Source of the DNA: Monocercomonoides exilis
Taxonomy: Eukaryota; Preaxostyla; Oxymonadida; Polymastigidae
Direction of reading: 5' to 3'
Length of the DNA: 64,000 nt
Assembly (NCBI GenBank): GCA_001643675.2
Contig: LSRY02000038.1
Coordinates: 64,501 to 128,500 of the forward strand
Part shown: positions 23,846 through 35,275 of the stretch, in pieces
Layout: each line of letters opens with the position of its first letter
Position numbering within the stretch: the stretch's first letter is position 1
Program-made: the position numbers and the translations under genes
Notes under the pieces: generated by a model
What the model was told of the DNA's origin: nothing
The model's input: the letters and a program-made list of their open reading frames with translations, nothing else
Database searches by the model: none

Positions 23846-24267
23846 AAATTATATTCATTCGTTTTTCGTTTTTATTTGAAGAATAAGTTTTTGTTTTTTT
23901 TCTTATATTTGGAGCAAAGTTTTGGTTCTTTTTAATTTAAATTTTGAACCTTTAAAAGCTTCAGATGAGTGAACTCTTATAACTTTTATTTTATTTTTCG
24001 TTACAAATATTTTGTGATAATTTTTTATGTGAATAAATTATTTGATAATCATAATTTTTCATAATTCTTTTTTTGATAGCCATTTGCGAAAAACAAATGC
24101 GATACCCTTAACCATTTATTTTGGCTCTAAAAAACTATGATAATCAAAAATGAGTTGAACAAAAATGAGTGAAAAGAAAATCGATAACATAAAAGAAAGA
24201 AGAAAAATTCGAAGACAAAGTTTTATGCAAACTTTATAGAATATTGTTTTACTCAAAAAAATCAATA
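23846..24267. other. 3' flank of the S41 gene, nothing else recognised
   Basis: AT-rich spacer running to the TA that flanks the foldback element. An AATAAA-like ATGTGAATAAATTATTTG near 24027 could serve as a polyadenylation signal; weak. Confidence 0.4.
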
Positions 24268-25248
24268 GGGTCATAATTTTATTAGTACCCCGTTTTTTAT
24301 TAGATCCTAAAATTTTTTTTCTCATATTGCTTTATATAGAAGCTTATACGCAATGAGAATAATTTTAAAACAAATAATATATTATTATAAGGTTGTATAC
24401 CAAATATTTTTGAAAATCATTTCTTTTAAAAAAAGATCTGAATTTTTTTAGTTTTATTTTTTGATCAATGTTTTGCTCGTGTTTCCACGAGTTTTTGAAA
24501 CCAAGCATTTTCCTTGTTAGCATTGTTTTTAAACTTTTCTTTTTAACATTTTTGGTTATTTTATAACTATAGAAACTCTTTTTTTTCACTAGTTTTCACA
24601 CCTCACCTTTTTTTCGTAAAACTGAAATATAAACAAAGAGAATATTATTTACACCTTTTTCTTATGTTCAAATAATGTATTATTGTTTGTTACAAATATG
24701 TGATATGGAAAAAATATTTTACAAAAAACATTTGGCACACAAAATGAAAAAGACGATATTTTGTTTTTCGTGTTAAACTCGCCATTCTCAAATATTTATA
24801 TATTATAGCTTAATTTTATGATATTATACTAAATAGTGCATAATACGAACATAAGAAAAAGGTGTAAATAATATTCTCTTTGTTTATATTTCAGTTTTAC
24901 GAAAAAAAGGTGAGGTGTGAAAACTAGTGAAAAAAAAGAGTTTCTATAGTTATAAAATAACCAAAAATGTTAAAAAGAAAAGTTTAAAAACAATGCTAAC
25001 AAGGAAAATGCTTGGTTTCAAAAACTCGTGGAAACACGAGCAAAACATTGATCAAAAAATAAAACTAAAAAAATTCAGATCTTTTTTTAAAAGAAATGAT
25101 TTTCAAAAATATTTGGTATACAACCTTATAATAATATATTATTTGTTTTAAAATTATTCTCATTGCGTATAAGCTTCTATATGAAGCAATATGAGAAAAA
25201 AAATTTTAGGATCTAATAAAAAACGGGGTACTAATAAAATTATGACCC
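24268..25248. mobile_element. 981-bp foldback transposon with 402-bp inverted arms
   Basis: The left arm 24268-24669 is the reverse complement of the right arm 24847-25248; I found one mismatch in the parts I compared in detail. The outer ends read GGGTCATAATTTTATTAGTA and its complement, and a TA dinucleotide lies at each side (24266-24267 and 25249-25250), as expected of a TA target-site duplication. The centre (24670-24846, 177 bp) is unique. Each arm contains the same 74-codon Lys-rich open frame in mirror image; it has no transposase motif. Near-identical arms imply recent insertion or gene conversion. TA duplication fits Tc1/mariner-like or related superfamilies; the element is non-autonomous. 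Confidence 0.85.
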
Positions 25249-25250
25249 TA

Positions 25251-26289
25251 ATTATAGCAAAATAACTTTGATTTGGGATGAGATATGGGATAGAATTTTT
25301 AGCAACATGAGATATAATGCAGATTGAATCAAGTTAATCAGATTAAAAAAATAATTAAAAATTGTGGGGGTTATTTAAAAAAACACCTGATTATTTGCAT
25401 TGACTTGTTTATTTTCCAAAAAACACATCAGATTTTGCATTGAATGTTCAAAACTTGAAAAAGAATAATATCAAATGATAAATAGAAAAGATTTATATAA
25501 AATACTGAAGTTATTTTTGATTTTCTTTTTTGCGAAAAATTTGATCTTTAAATAATCTTCTTCGAAAAAATGGAATAATTCGATAATTCGTTAAAAACGT
25601 TATTCAAACTAATGCAATCGAATATATGAGCTTCATAACGAGAGTTTGAATGATTGTTGTAATTAGAAATTCATTTTTCCCAATATACAAATCATAAAAG
25701 CTTCTGAAAACTTTTAGTTTATTTCTTCGCAATTGAGGGCTGTTACTGAAAACTGTTTGACCAATTGCAACTTCAATGCGATGCCTATCTATTCCCTTTT
25801 GATCACTTTGCTTTTTAAGTTTTGTGCAAAGGAAATTTTCAAATGATATTGTTTTTCATTTTTCGCTTTGTTGTTAAACAATATTATGAAATATAAACAA
25901 GAAATATATAAAACACTGAACGTTAAAATGTATATGTGGTTATTTTTCGAGATTTCGTTTTGAGTATTAAACATTTCTATTTTTAATAAATTTTACTTTT
26001 TCGATATTTATCTTCTTATTTAACCGATTATACGATTTTCTAACATGTTCCAAATTCTATAAACATTTTGTCTATTAATGCTCCATATTTTTAACTCTCT
26101 TCATCCCCAGGGTTACTCGCAAACAGATATTTTATTTCTATGATCACATCTATTTATTCTCTCGCATCCCCGTCAACAGCTTTTTTTTTTTCAGCACACT
26201 CAAAACTCTATCAACAGATCTATCATATCTTCCGTCAACTACTCAGATAATTCACTCTCTGCCTTCAACGCTTCCTTTTTCCATCAAAC
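25251..26289. other. AT-rich intergenic, nothing recognised
   Basis: About 1 kb of AT-rich DNA between the foldback element and the Pmp-like pseudogene. No gene or repeat I can support. Confidence 0.45.
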
Positions 26290-27165
26290 TCGATCTTCAT
26301 CAAATGCTGCTGTGGTGCATGTTGGAAATGAATCTCAAAGAAAAACACCTGGAAGATTGGATTCGTTTGATGTTAACAGCCATAAATTTGAATGGTGCGA
26401 AGGAATTATTCAAATGGGGGAACTGGCCATGGGGGTGCGCTTTATGTTTCTTGTACAAACGCAAATCTCACGATCACTTCTTGTTTATTTACAAAATGCG
26501 CAAGCAATGACCACGGTGGAGCGTTATATTGCGATAGATTGTTGAAAATTGACATCACCAAATCCAATTTCACAAGCTGTTCAGCTGCTCATGGAGGAGC
26601 AGTTCACGCAAGGAATCCACAATCAAATTCTGTTTGGGCATTATCAGAAAACAAAGTTGAAAGTTGTTCAATAACGGGCAATTATGGAACTGTTGTGAAA
26701 TCGTGCTCGACAACATTCCATCAAATCCAAAATTCTTGTTCAAAAATTGTGTCTGTATCGCAAATACTGGTGGAAATGCGACTGGCGCAGTCACGTTTCA
26801 TTACCTCCACCAGTAATACCTCTTCAATATTTGCTCCAAGAATGCCAGTTCATCAACAATAAAGTCGAAAATCCAACTTCCTATGGTAGTGCTGGTATTC
26901 ATTGCACCAGAACAATTGATTGGATGAGCGGAATAAAATTCATCACATTTTGCTTCTTCGATGGAAATACTGCAACTAATAGCAGGGGGAATGATGTGTT
27001 CTTTTACGGAAGTGATATCACCCAATCCCCATTCCAGCAATGTGGATCAACAATCCCAGCTAAAAGAGTCTGGAATGCTAAAACTCCTGCAAAGGAGACT
27101 GTCACACTTTGCTCCCTTTCATCACTTCTCCCCTTTATTCCTTCAATGAAATTCCACCTGCAATT
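26290..27165 (+). pseudogene. Decayed Pmp/pectin-lyase-like surface protein
   Basis: The coding signal jumps between frames. 26290-26400 reads one frame, 26400-26755 a second with the repeat motifs HGGALYVSC, ITSCLFTKC, DHGGALYC and FTSCSAAHGGAVHA, and 26755-27120 a third with DWMSGIKFITFCFFDGNT and SPFQQCGST. These are consecutive pieces of one Pmp-like beta-helix protein with at least two frameshifts. The last piece is closely similar to 34820-35170, a second copy. Such proteins in protists are usually long surface proteins with a signal peptide and a C-terminal anchor; neither end is visible here. The gene runs into the CTTCCT repeat. Confidence 0.6.
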
Positions 27166-27575
27166 TTCCTTCTCCTTCTTCTTCTTCTTCTTCCTCCTCT
27201 TCCTCTTCCTCTTCCTCTACCTCTTCCTCTTCTTCTTCTTCTTCCTCTTCCTCTTCCTCTACCTCTTCCTCTTCCTCTTCCTCTTCCTCTTCCTCTTCCT
27301 CTTCCTCTTCCTCTTCCTCTTCCTCTTCCTCTTCCTCTTCCTCTTCCTCTTCCTCTTCCTCTTCCTCTTCCTCTTCCTCTTCCTCTTCCTCTTCCTCTTC
27401 CTCTTCCTCTTCCTCTTCCTCTTCCTCTTCCTCTTCCTCTTCCTCTTCCTCTTCCTCTTCCTCTTCCTCTTCCTCTTCCTCTTCCTCTTCCTCTTCCTCT
27501 TCCTCTTTTTCTTTTTCTTTTTCTTCTTTTTCTTTTTCTTCTTTTTCTTCCTCTTCTTCTTCTTCTTATTTTTCT
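27166..27575. repeat. Long (CTTCCT)n / (CTTTTT)n microsatellite
   Basis: About 410 bp of CTTCCT hexamers with few interruptions between about 27255 and 27505, grading into CTTTTT units. All pyrimidine on the plus strand. It encodes Leu-Phe, Leu-Pro or, on the other strand, Lys-Arg dipeptide runs, none likely to be real protein. It expanded at the 3' end of the Pmp-like pseudogene. Confidence 0.9.
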
Positions 27576-27595
27576 TCATCCCGTTCTTCCTCTCC

Positions 27596-27955
27596 ATCTG
27601 CCAACTGCATCAAAGACAACGATACTTCCCCAGTCACTTCGACACATCCATTTCTTCTGAAGAGCATGACAAAAACTTTCCTTCTGATGACTCTTCTTTT
27701 TCATCCTCACCTGAACTCAACCCAGCCCAATCTGTATCTCAATCTGCCACTCCTTCTCCCTCTGCATCTTCCCTCTCTTCGCTCACTGATCGGACCCCGT
27801 CTGAGAAGCTTGCATTTAATCCATATAAAGTCTCTTTCTCTGCGATGGCTGTTGGCAGGGAGCAAGTGGAAGGACAGAGTTTGCTGCTCAGAAGCCGAAA
27901 TCGAAGCTCAGCCAGAAGAAGCGGCAATCAAAGCGGCAACATGAAAACCTGTTGA
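27596..27955 (+). other. Ser-rich open stretch, possible C-terminal tail of the Pmp-like protein
   Basis: A frame of about 120 codons after the microsatellite reads a Ser/Pro-rich acidic stretch, then TPSEKLAFNPYKVSFSAMAV and a basic end, closing at TGA 27953. The composition suits a cytosolic tail following an anchor that the microsatellite may have replaced. Not recognised otherwise. Confidence 0.3.
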
Positions 27956-28665
27956 ATGGGCAGTGGTGATTGAGAAGTTTTAGAAGCTTCAATAACAGGC
28001 TAACTCCGATTCACCACAAAAGCTAAGGAACAAGAAAGGGAAGAAGAATTTGGAAATAAAAAAGCAAAAATGAGAAATTTTAAGGAGAAATGAAATTGTA
28101 AGAAATGTTCGGTATTTGTTAATTGTTGTAATCTTCAAGTCACTTCACCCAGTCCATAAGGATTGGCTGGTTTTTCTTTTTATAGCTTTTGTGAAAAAAT
28201 TCTGTCCGTTTAAATATTTTCTGCTAAAATGGTCATAAAACACTTACATCTTCTTTTGTAACAAAAATCAATAAAAAAGTCAAAGAGAAAAATGTTAAAA
28301 ATCGAAAACACATCAAACGTGCTTGAACTGAAATGAGAAAAGTTTCAAAATGACTTCAAAATGATTCCAAAATGGATGAAAATAACTTAAAAATAACCTA
28401 AAAATTAATATAAAATGGCTTAAAATCGCTTAATAATGAATTCAAAATGTCTTCAAAATGAATAACAGAAAAAAAAAAAAAAATGGAAAAGTGATGATTT
28501 CAAAAATTTTTCTCGTTATCTTTTCTGCAGCTTTCATTCAAACAGAAAAAAAAACCGAACAAGCAAAAGAAAGATGTTATTAATAAATTATTATTTTTTT
28601 TAAAACTTGAACAGTTCAATACACTTGTCAACTCAAAGTGATAACTCTGTTGTGAGTAAATGGCT
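27956..28665. other. Intergenic, nothing recognised
   Basis: AT-rich; a run of CTTCAAAATG/ATTCAAAATG-like phrases near 28340-28465 is a degenerate ~12-bp repeat. It is the 3' flank of VPS4. Confidence 0.45.
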
Positions 28666-30502
28666 CTACCTTAACATTCCGAACTTTTTCGCCCATCTCT
28701 CGCAGCGCTCAGCATCAATAGGCTTAACGGAAGGTCCGGTGTGCATAAGAGATGAAAGCATGTCCTCCTAATAAAGAATTACACAACGCAAAAAGAAAAT
28801 AAATAAATAAATAAATAAATAAAAACCAGTGTGACAGGAGGAGCGCATAGCTCTTTCGACGGTATGCTCATGAAATTCATTGCCACTGCGCCTGGCTCAG
28901 ATGGCGACACACCCACCCATTTCTCTTTCATAGTGCCATCAGCGTCTCTGACACGGTACTTTTTGAAGTGTGTGATTGACTCAAGCCGCCGAATTGGCTG
29001 CATCAGCGCATCACGCACAACAATATAAATGTCATGCCCAGAATATCTGAAAAGGAAAACAATTCATTTTTTATTTTTTCAAATAAAAGGAATTATTGCA
29101 ATAATATTTACAGAAAGAGAAAAAAAACAGCAAATGAAATTAATACGATATTCTCCATTTAATAAAAATTACATAGCAAACCCTTCGGTCTTTTCTCCTA
29201 AAAGCCTAAAGTCTTCTGATGTTAAAGTGTTTCGTGTGTTTCCCAAATGAATGCGGAACATTTTTTCTCTTGCGCTTGACTCCGGAAGAGGTATCAAAAT
29301 TTTCTTTTCAAACCCACTGATAACTGCCGAATCCAAACTCCATGGCTTGTTGGTTGCACCCAATAACAGGATCCCGTCGTTCTGAATGTCGAAGCCTTGC
29401 ATCTGCACCAGTAGTTCCCTCATGACTTTTCTTGCCGTTTCTGACTCTGCGTCTCCTCCCTTTCCGGAAATTGAATCGATTTCATCGATAAACACAATTG
29501 ACGGCTTGCTCTCTCGTGCCAATTCAAGTAGAGAGTTTGCAAACCGTTCGCTCTGCCCAACCCATTTCGACATCAGATCTGAAGAAGAAACAGAAAAGAA
29601 TGTAGCATCAGCTTCTGTCGCAACAGCTTTGGCCAAATATGATTTTCCTGTACCGGTTGGCTTTTAAAAATACAGAATCAAATAAATTTCATTAAAGATA
29701 TTTATTTTAAAAAAGATACATAAATTTTTTTGTTTTATCGTTTGAAAAAAATTTTTTTCTCCTCAAACCCCATAGAGCAAAATTCCTTTCCATGGCCTTC
29801 GCTTTTCATCAAATAAGTCTGGAAACTTTATTGGGAGAACGACTGCTTCTTTCAAAAATTGCTTTGCTTGTTCTAATCCAGCCACGTCACTCCATTTAAC
29901 ATTCGGCTTTTCTCTAACAATTGCACCTTCCAGAGCATCTTTCAAACCCTTGTCATCATCGTCTCCAGAACCTTTTCTATAATAAATGTGTGAAGTGGAT
30001 CAGTAATATGTGAACAAAAAAGATCAATTTATTGATATACGGTTTAGATTTTTGCCCATCTGTTGTTGGAGGTTCTTCTTTGGCTTTCTCGAGTTGAGAA
30101 AGTGCTTTTTGAATATCTTCAGCTCTTTTTAACATATCTATCAGAATCTCTTTTATTTTTTCCTTGAATTCATGATTGTTTTCATCTTTAGGAAATAAGT
30201 AATTTTTTATAAAAAGATTGTGTGTACTTTTCTTCATAAAAGAGCAAGAACAAACACTTAATTGCAAAAGACAATGCTTGGCTTCCTCTTTTATAATGTT
30301 CCAATGCTGATCGATAATCTTTGGCATTTTCAGCTGAAACAGCTAACTTATTACACTCCTGTGCCTGGAAATTATAAAAAAATGCAGAATCAATATTATT
30401 TTAAATCAATTCATAAAATAGATATATATTTCATGTGTTAATCAATTTTTTCGTGCATCCTACAATTCAAACCTGCTTGAAAAAGTTGTTTGGAATTGAC
30501 AT
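28666..30502 (-). CDS. VPS4: VPS4-type AAA ATPase (ESCRT disassembly), seven exons
   Basis: Splicing gives one continuous frame of 433 residues. Exons (high to low): 30502-30473, 30364-30256, 30185-30041, 29976-29769, 29660-29173, 29046-28827, 28767-28666; introns 108, 70, 64, 108, 126 and 59 bp. The N-terminal MIT domain (about residues 1-75) reads [17 protein letters not shown]. After an acidic linker comes the AAA core: [13 protein letters not shown], Walker [14 protein letters not shown] (about 164-176), pore-loop SKWVGQSE, Walker [10 protein letters not shown] (Asp about 223, Glu about 224) and sensor GATN (Asn about 268). The C-terminus ends KKFGMLR, as in VPS4. It recycles ESCRT-III at endosomes and in cytokinesis. 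Unusual: where VPS4 proteins carry the arginine fingers (IRRRF), this one has VISGF (about 277-281). A further in-frame ATG lies 24 bp upstream of the chosen start. The orthology is clear; trans-activation of ATP hydrolysis may be lost. Confidence 0.92.
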
Positions 30503-33117
30503 TTTTGATCGTTTAACCATAATCATATGCGTTTTCAATTTGCATTCAAATATCGCATTATTCTTGCAAATATGAAAAAAACTGGGATTTGTCCCAAACT
30601 TTTTCTACAATCATATTGTTAAAAATCAACAGTTTCAATGCAAATAAAAACAAAAAAAATACAAAAATGAGAAAAAGACTTGAAAAAACTGAGTGGAACA
30701 AAATACACAAAGCAAAACATTACGTCCAAAATTTTGACACATAATGAAAATGAAACAAACTTCTTCAAATATCAGAGATGAGATATTTTCCTGATGTTTA
30801 AAAGGAATTTGAACGAAGAAAAAAATGAATCAGTCGAATTCAATTCTTATAGAGAAAGGAATTGAAAAAAAAAATTATAATATAAAGCAAAAATCGAAAA
30901 ACAGAAGATGAAAAAGCAAAATGACTTTTCAACGAAACGTATAAATAATGAAAATTCTTGATGGTTTATCTTCAACATCAAGGATGTCAGGACATACGAA
31001 TGATGAAGACATTTTTCTTCAGTTTTCATCAAATGCTTTGAGAAATCAGAAATCCATATGACTTGGATTGAATGACGATCAGATGAGAAATGTCGCGAAT
31101 GCAGCTGTTCCATGAGAAGCATCCAGGAAGCACAACAATTCAACAACACCTTCAATTGTTCATCAAAAACAAAATAGAAAGGAATCAGAGAATTCTGTTG
31201 CTCAGCCTTAAGAATGATAAGAGCGGAAGGAAATTCGTATTCATTGTCAGAATGCTTCCTTTTGCACACATTTTTCTCTTTTTTTAGAGCAAACCAGATT
31301 CTCTTCGTTGGGATTCAATGGCTGCCACATCATATACAAATGGCTAATGAGAATGAATGGCTATTTCTTTTTGAATCTCTCTTCAACCCTGCCTTTTTCT
31401 TTTTCCTCAGCAAACAGCATACTCAGCAAAAGAAGAAGCACCTGTCTTTTCACTCATTTCTCATCTGGCACTCTCAGGATGTTTCATCTTCTTTATTGGT
31501 TTCTCCGCAAAGAACATCTCTCGTCAAATTATCATCCTCTTTTGTGGTTGCTGAACATGCTGAAATGACACGATAAACAACAACAGCTTCTTCAATGGTG
31601 ATTGAAAGCAAGTTAAACATGCTTTGGGTGATGCAAAAGAAAAAAGTCTTATTTAATGTGTTTCTTGAATTATGTTTGAATTGATGGTGATTGTCTGAAG
31701 GATTTCTCCTCATCATCAACTTCCTTCTTTTCTTCCTCTGCTTTCCAGACAATCTTCCTCATCTCTTTCTCTTTCTTCACTTGCATTTCGTGAAACATAT
31801 TTGCTGATTTGTTTTTTGGATTCTGTTGCCTTCCTCGTTTGATCCTTCAAATAAGTTGGAGAAGAAGAAGAAAAAGAAGGAGAAGAACCTTTCAAAGAAA
31901 TCGTTGTTGATGAAGAAGGAGAAAAGAAATATGAATTTCATCTGTTTTCAATGATCGGCTTGAATGAAAAAGAAGAAACAGAAGAGGCTTTTTTTTCCTT
32001 TTCACTTTATTCTTCATTGCTTCCTTTCAAACAGAAGGATATAATTCCTTTTGAAGATTTTGGAAAGAATAACATTGCTCCCCCAAATTTCAGAGGAAGA
32101 AGATGTTTTGATTGAAATCTTTGAACTTTGTTTGATGAAGACAGTTACGAAAAAGAAGAGGAAGAAGTTAATGTTGATGCTGAAGCATATGCCTGTCTGT
32201 CTGAATGATGTGCAAAGATGACATTATTTTCGAATCAATTCCTTCACTCAAAATAATCTTAATTATTTTCTCCCTCTCTCCCAGTTCGATTTTGCCTTTA
32301 TCTCATGTTTTCCCTTTCTCTTTGATTCATTCATAACAACCATCTCCATTCATTCAACATCCAATTTTCCCTTTTCTTCAATTCAATCCATAACATCTCC
32401 CATTTTTTCATCTCATCATCAAATTTGTCTTTCCTCTTTAAAATGAGCAATCGCACATTCAACGTCCGACATCACATCCATTTTGTGTGCTCTTGAGGCA
32501 GTGTTCTGTACCATTTTGTTTGAAATATGGCTATCATCTGTTGACTGATTATGACTCACCCATGGTTTGGTTCTGTTGATTTTGCACTTTCTTTCTTTGA
32601 GTATGCTCAGATGAAATGATTGAAGCCATTTCTTCGAAGAAGCAAGAAACATCATTGAAGATGGTTGTGTGTTGTATGATCATGGGCAAATTGTTTTGCT
32701 TGATGAAGTGTATCAATGTACCAAAATGAACAGAAATGTGAAAGAAGAAGATGCTTGAAGCAAATGAAATGAAATGAGCCAGATGAACTCTTCAGAGGAA
32801 GATGAATGGCAAAGGAGAGGAAGAGGTTTTATTGTGAACAAATGGTCTTTCATTTGACAACGTTGCTTATCGAAATAGCAACGAGTGAAAGAACTAAAGA
32901 TGATGAAGAAGAAGAAATTGGCTTTCTTTCCAGAAGGTGAGTCAAAAGAGGGAGAGTTGGATTTCTGCGCGATTGAAAATAAGAAGCACTTCTTCATTTC
33001 AAAAAAATGCACAATCCAATCAATCGAATTGAACAAAAAAGGGAAATGAGAAACTTTTCTTAACAATAAACACGTCATTTGAACCCCAATTAACAACAAA
33101 AAACTTGTCAAACTCAC
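30503..33117. other. Long intergenic region, nothing recognised
   Basis: About 2.6 kb with scattered short open stretches on both strands but no recognisable domain. Composition is less AT-extreme than other spacers, with CTTCTTC and GAAGAAG patches. It may hold old repeats or unrecognised short exons. Confidence 0.4.
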
Positions 33118-33321
33118 TCCATGTTGAACATACAAAAATATGATGGCGATTTCATTCGGACTTTTTGTTTAACAATTCCCTTTCACGAAGCAATTGTTCT
33201 TCCCTTCTGCCAAACAAAAAATATCGTCAATGAAGAGATCGAAGGAGAAGAGGAAGAAAATTTATTGTTCAAGCAAATTCAACTTGAAATGGAGGCATTA
33301 AGGAACAATATGGTCATGTGA
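33118..33321 (+). other. Short open frame, unrecognised
   Basis: An ATG at 33118 opens 67 codons to TGA, with an acidic C-terminal half (EEIEGEEEEN). No family recognised and no neighbouring exon found; could be chance. Confidence 0.2.
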
Positions 33322-33710
33322 GTTTTTGATATTTTTTGTGGAATAGATGCATTGGAAATATCAAACAAAGCATGAGTATGTTGTTTGTTCTGAACAGAAA
33401 CTTGTTTATGAACAAAAAAACAAAAAATAATTTTTCGAAAATTTTTATTCACCATGAAATCTTTGATATGAAAAAAATATTTTCGAAAATTTAATGGGAA
33501 AATAAATGGATTTTTCTTTATGCAGAATATTCGGAAGCAATATCTCCATCGCCAGCACCATCTGAATAATCTTCTTCCGTTTTTTATCAGTCTCATTTTC
33601 ATCATTTCACAGTATATCTTCAATAAAAGAACATCTTCATCAATTTCATCATCATCATCTTCTTCTTCTTCATTATGTTCCTTTTTCTCTGTTTCTTTTT
33701 CTGGTTTATA

Positions 33711-34595
33711 TTATGAAAAACGCTGCATGAGATTAAAAACGCCCAATTTAATTGAGGATTTCACCAAATACATTGCTATATGATCAGAAATATACTTTTT
33801 TCTGGTTGCAAAACGTGGAAAAGATGCTCTTAAATGTGACCATAGGCCATCAATCGTGTTTGTGCATGCATGAGTCTCTTTGTTCACATATTCTTTCCTA
33901 TGACAGACGGTTTGATACCCGTATCCAATCGTTTCCAAACACGAGTACGCTCTCCATTTGTCTGAAATGATCATTGTTTTCGGCAGAATGTATTTTTGGA
34001 TTATAGGGATAAATGTATTTCTTTTTCTATTCGGCACAATGGTCATAAAGCGAGATCCTGCCCCTCCGCCTTCGAGCCTTTCAACGCCACCAAAAATCCA
34101 TATCTGATCCTTCTTTCTCCCTCTTCCATATTTTCGCTTTCTCCATATCGCCTCGTCGATTTCAACTATCTTTCCTTCTCCGCCAACAACTTGCTGTGTA
34201 GAATTCCATAATTTTGAACAGCACACACGAATGACGCTCCCCCAAAATCCCACTGTCTTTTTACCAACGCCAAGGATAGTTGAAATCGTTGTAATTGGTA
34301 TTTTTTGCCAGAAGCACAAACAAATTAAGAATGTTGTTCCTAATGGAGTCTTCATATTTTCAAAAAAAGTATTGTTGTTGACTGATGTTTTTTCTGTGCA
34401 TTTCGGGCACTTCCAAAATCTGTAGTTAGATACTGTCTTATTTCAATTCTTTTGGATTCGATGTTTTGGGCATATTGGGACTTTATTTTCCCGAATATGA
34501 GTGAGAAACCAAGTCCACGTTGAATACTCATTATAGAATACCTTATTTTGATCAGATATGCTTTCGGTTCCAAAATTAATAGGAACAAGTTCCAT
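33711..34595 (-). mobile_element. Merlin (IS1595/ISXO2-like) DDE transposase, one in-frame TGA
   Basis: Minus-strand gene from ATG at 34595 to TAA at 33711, about 294 codons. The N-terminal part has paired Cys motifs (VPICPKH and WKCPKC) like the zinc ribbon of IS1595/Merlin transposases. Next comes a helix-turn-helix-like stretch (ISTILGVGKKTVGFW), then the DDE core: VEIDEAIWRKRKYGRG (first Asp), IISDKWRAY (second Asp) and TNTIDGLWSHL (third acidic residue, Asp where many relatives have Glu). One TGA at 34443-34445 lies between the two Cys pairs in an otherwise open frame. The element is therefore probably dead by a single change, or needs readthrough. I did not find its terminal inverted repeats. 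It lies immediately upstream of a 5'-truncated Pmp-like fragment, which it may have broken. Confidence 0.8.
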
Positions 34596-34782
34596 TTTTT
34601 TGTTTCGATTAAGCCCATAAATATTTGAAAAAGAGAGATTTTTCAAAAAACTATATTATTGTTGTAAACAATTTCCGTTGAAAAAAAAACATCGTGCAAC
34701 AACAGTATAATTAATGAGAATTGTCTTTATGATGAAAAAATGAAAAATCTCATATGACCATGTTGTACCCTTATTCCATTTC

Positions 34783-35230
34783 TTGCTCAACGGAATGTCA
34801 ACACCAGGTCAATTCCTGTTTTCGAAATGCAAGTGCATCTCAAACTCTAGTTGTGATTCCGCTGGTTCTCTCACATTTTGTAATCCTCCACAAAATAAAC
34901 CAATTCAGTTTTTGGTTGATGATTGCCAATTTGTAAATAATGAATTGACATCAAATTCAACTTCCTATGGTGGTGCTGCGCTGTGCTGCACAAAAACATA
35001 TGATTGGATGAGCGGGTTCAAATTCATCACATTCTGTTTCTTCGATGGCAATACTACAACAAATGGCAGGGGGAATGATGTGTTCTTCAATGGCATCAGC
35101 ATCACTCAATCTCCATTCCAGCAATGTGGATCAACAACTCCAACTAAAAGAGTGTGGAATCAAGGAACTGCTAATAACGCTGAATACGACAGTTCGCTTT
35201 CAATCATCTTATCTCCTTTTTTTCAGATGA
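34783..35230 (+). pseudogene. Pmp-like surface protein fragment, paralogue of the 26.8-27.1 kb segment
   Basis: Open plus-strand stretch with DCQFVNN, TSYGGAALCC, DWMSGFKFITFCFFDGNT, GRGNDVFFNG and SPFQQCGST. It aligns along its length with the last piece of the pseudogene at 26.8-27.1 kb at about 70 percent identity by eye. The 5' part before 34783 is lost near the Merlin copy; no start codon is visible. Downstream, 35230-35430 remains open and hydrophobic (FHLFIFFILFLTLSS), perhaps a membrane anchor, but overlaps the opposite-strand gene signal. Confidence 0.55.
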
Positions 35231-35275
35231 AAATTCATAAGAAATTTCATTTATTCATTTTCTTCATTCTCTTCC

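Noticed and set aside
24365-25151. Mirrored 74-codon frames in the foldback arms as real genes
   Set aside because: They are identical because the arms are inverted copies, are Lys-rich and AT-driven, and have no transposase motif.
27109-27660. Leu-Pro and Lys-Arg dipeptide repeat proteins across the CTTCCT array
   Set aside because: Pure translation of a hexamer microsatellite in every frame; no start, end or neighbouring exon supports them.
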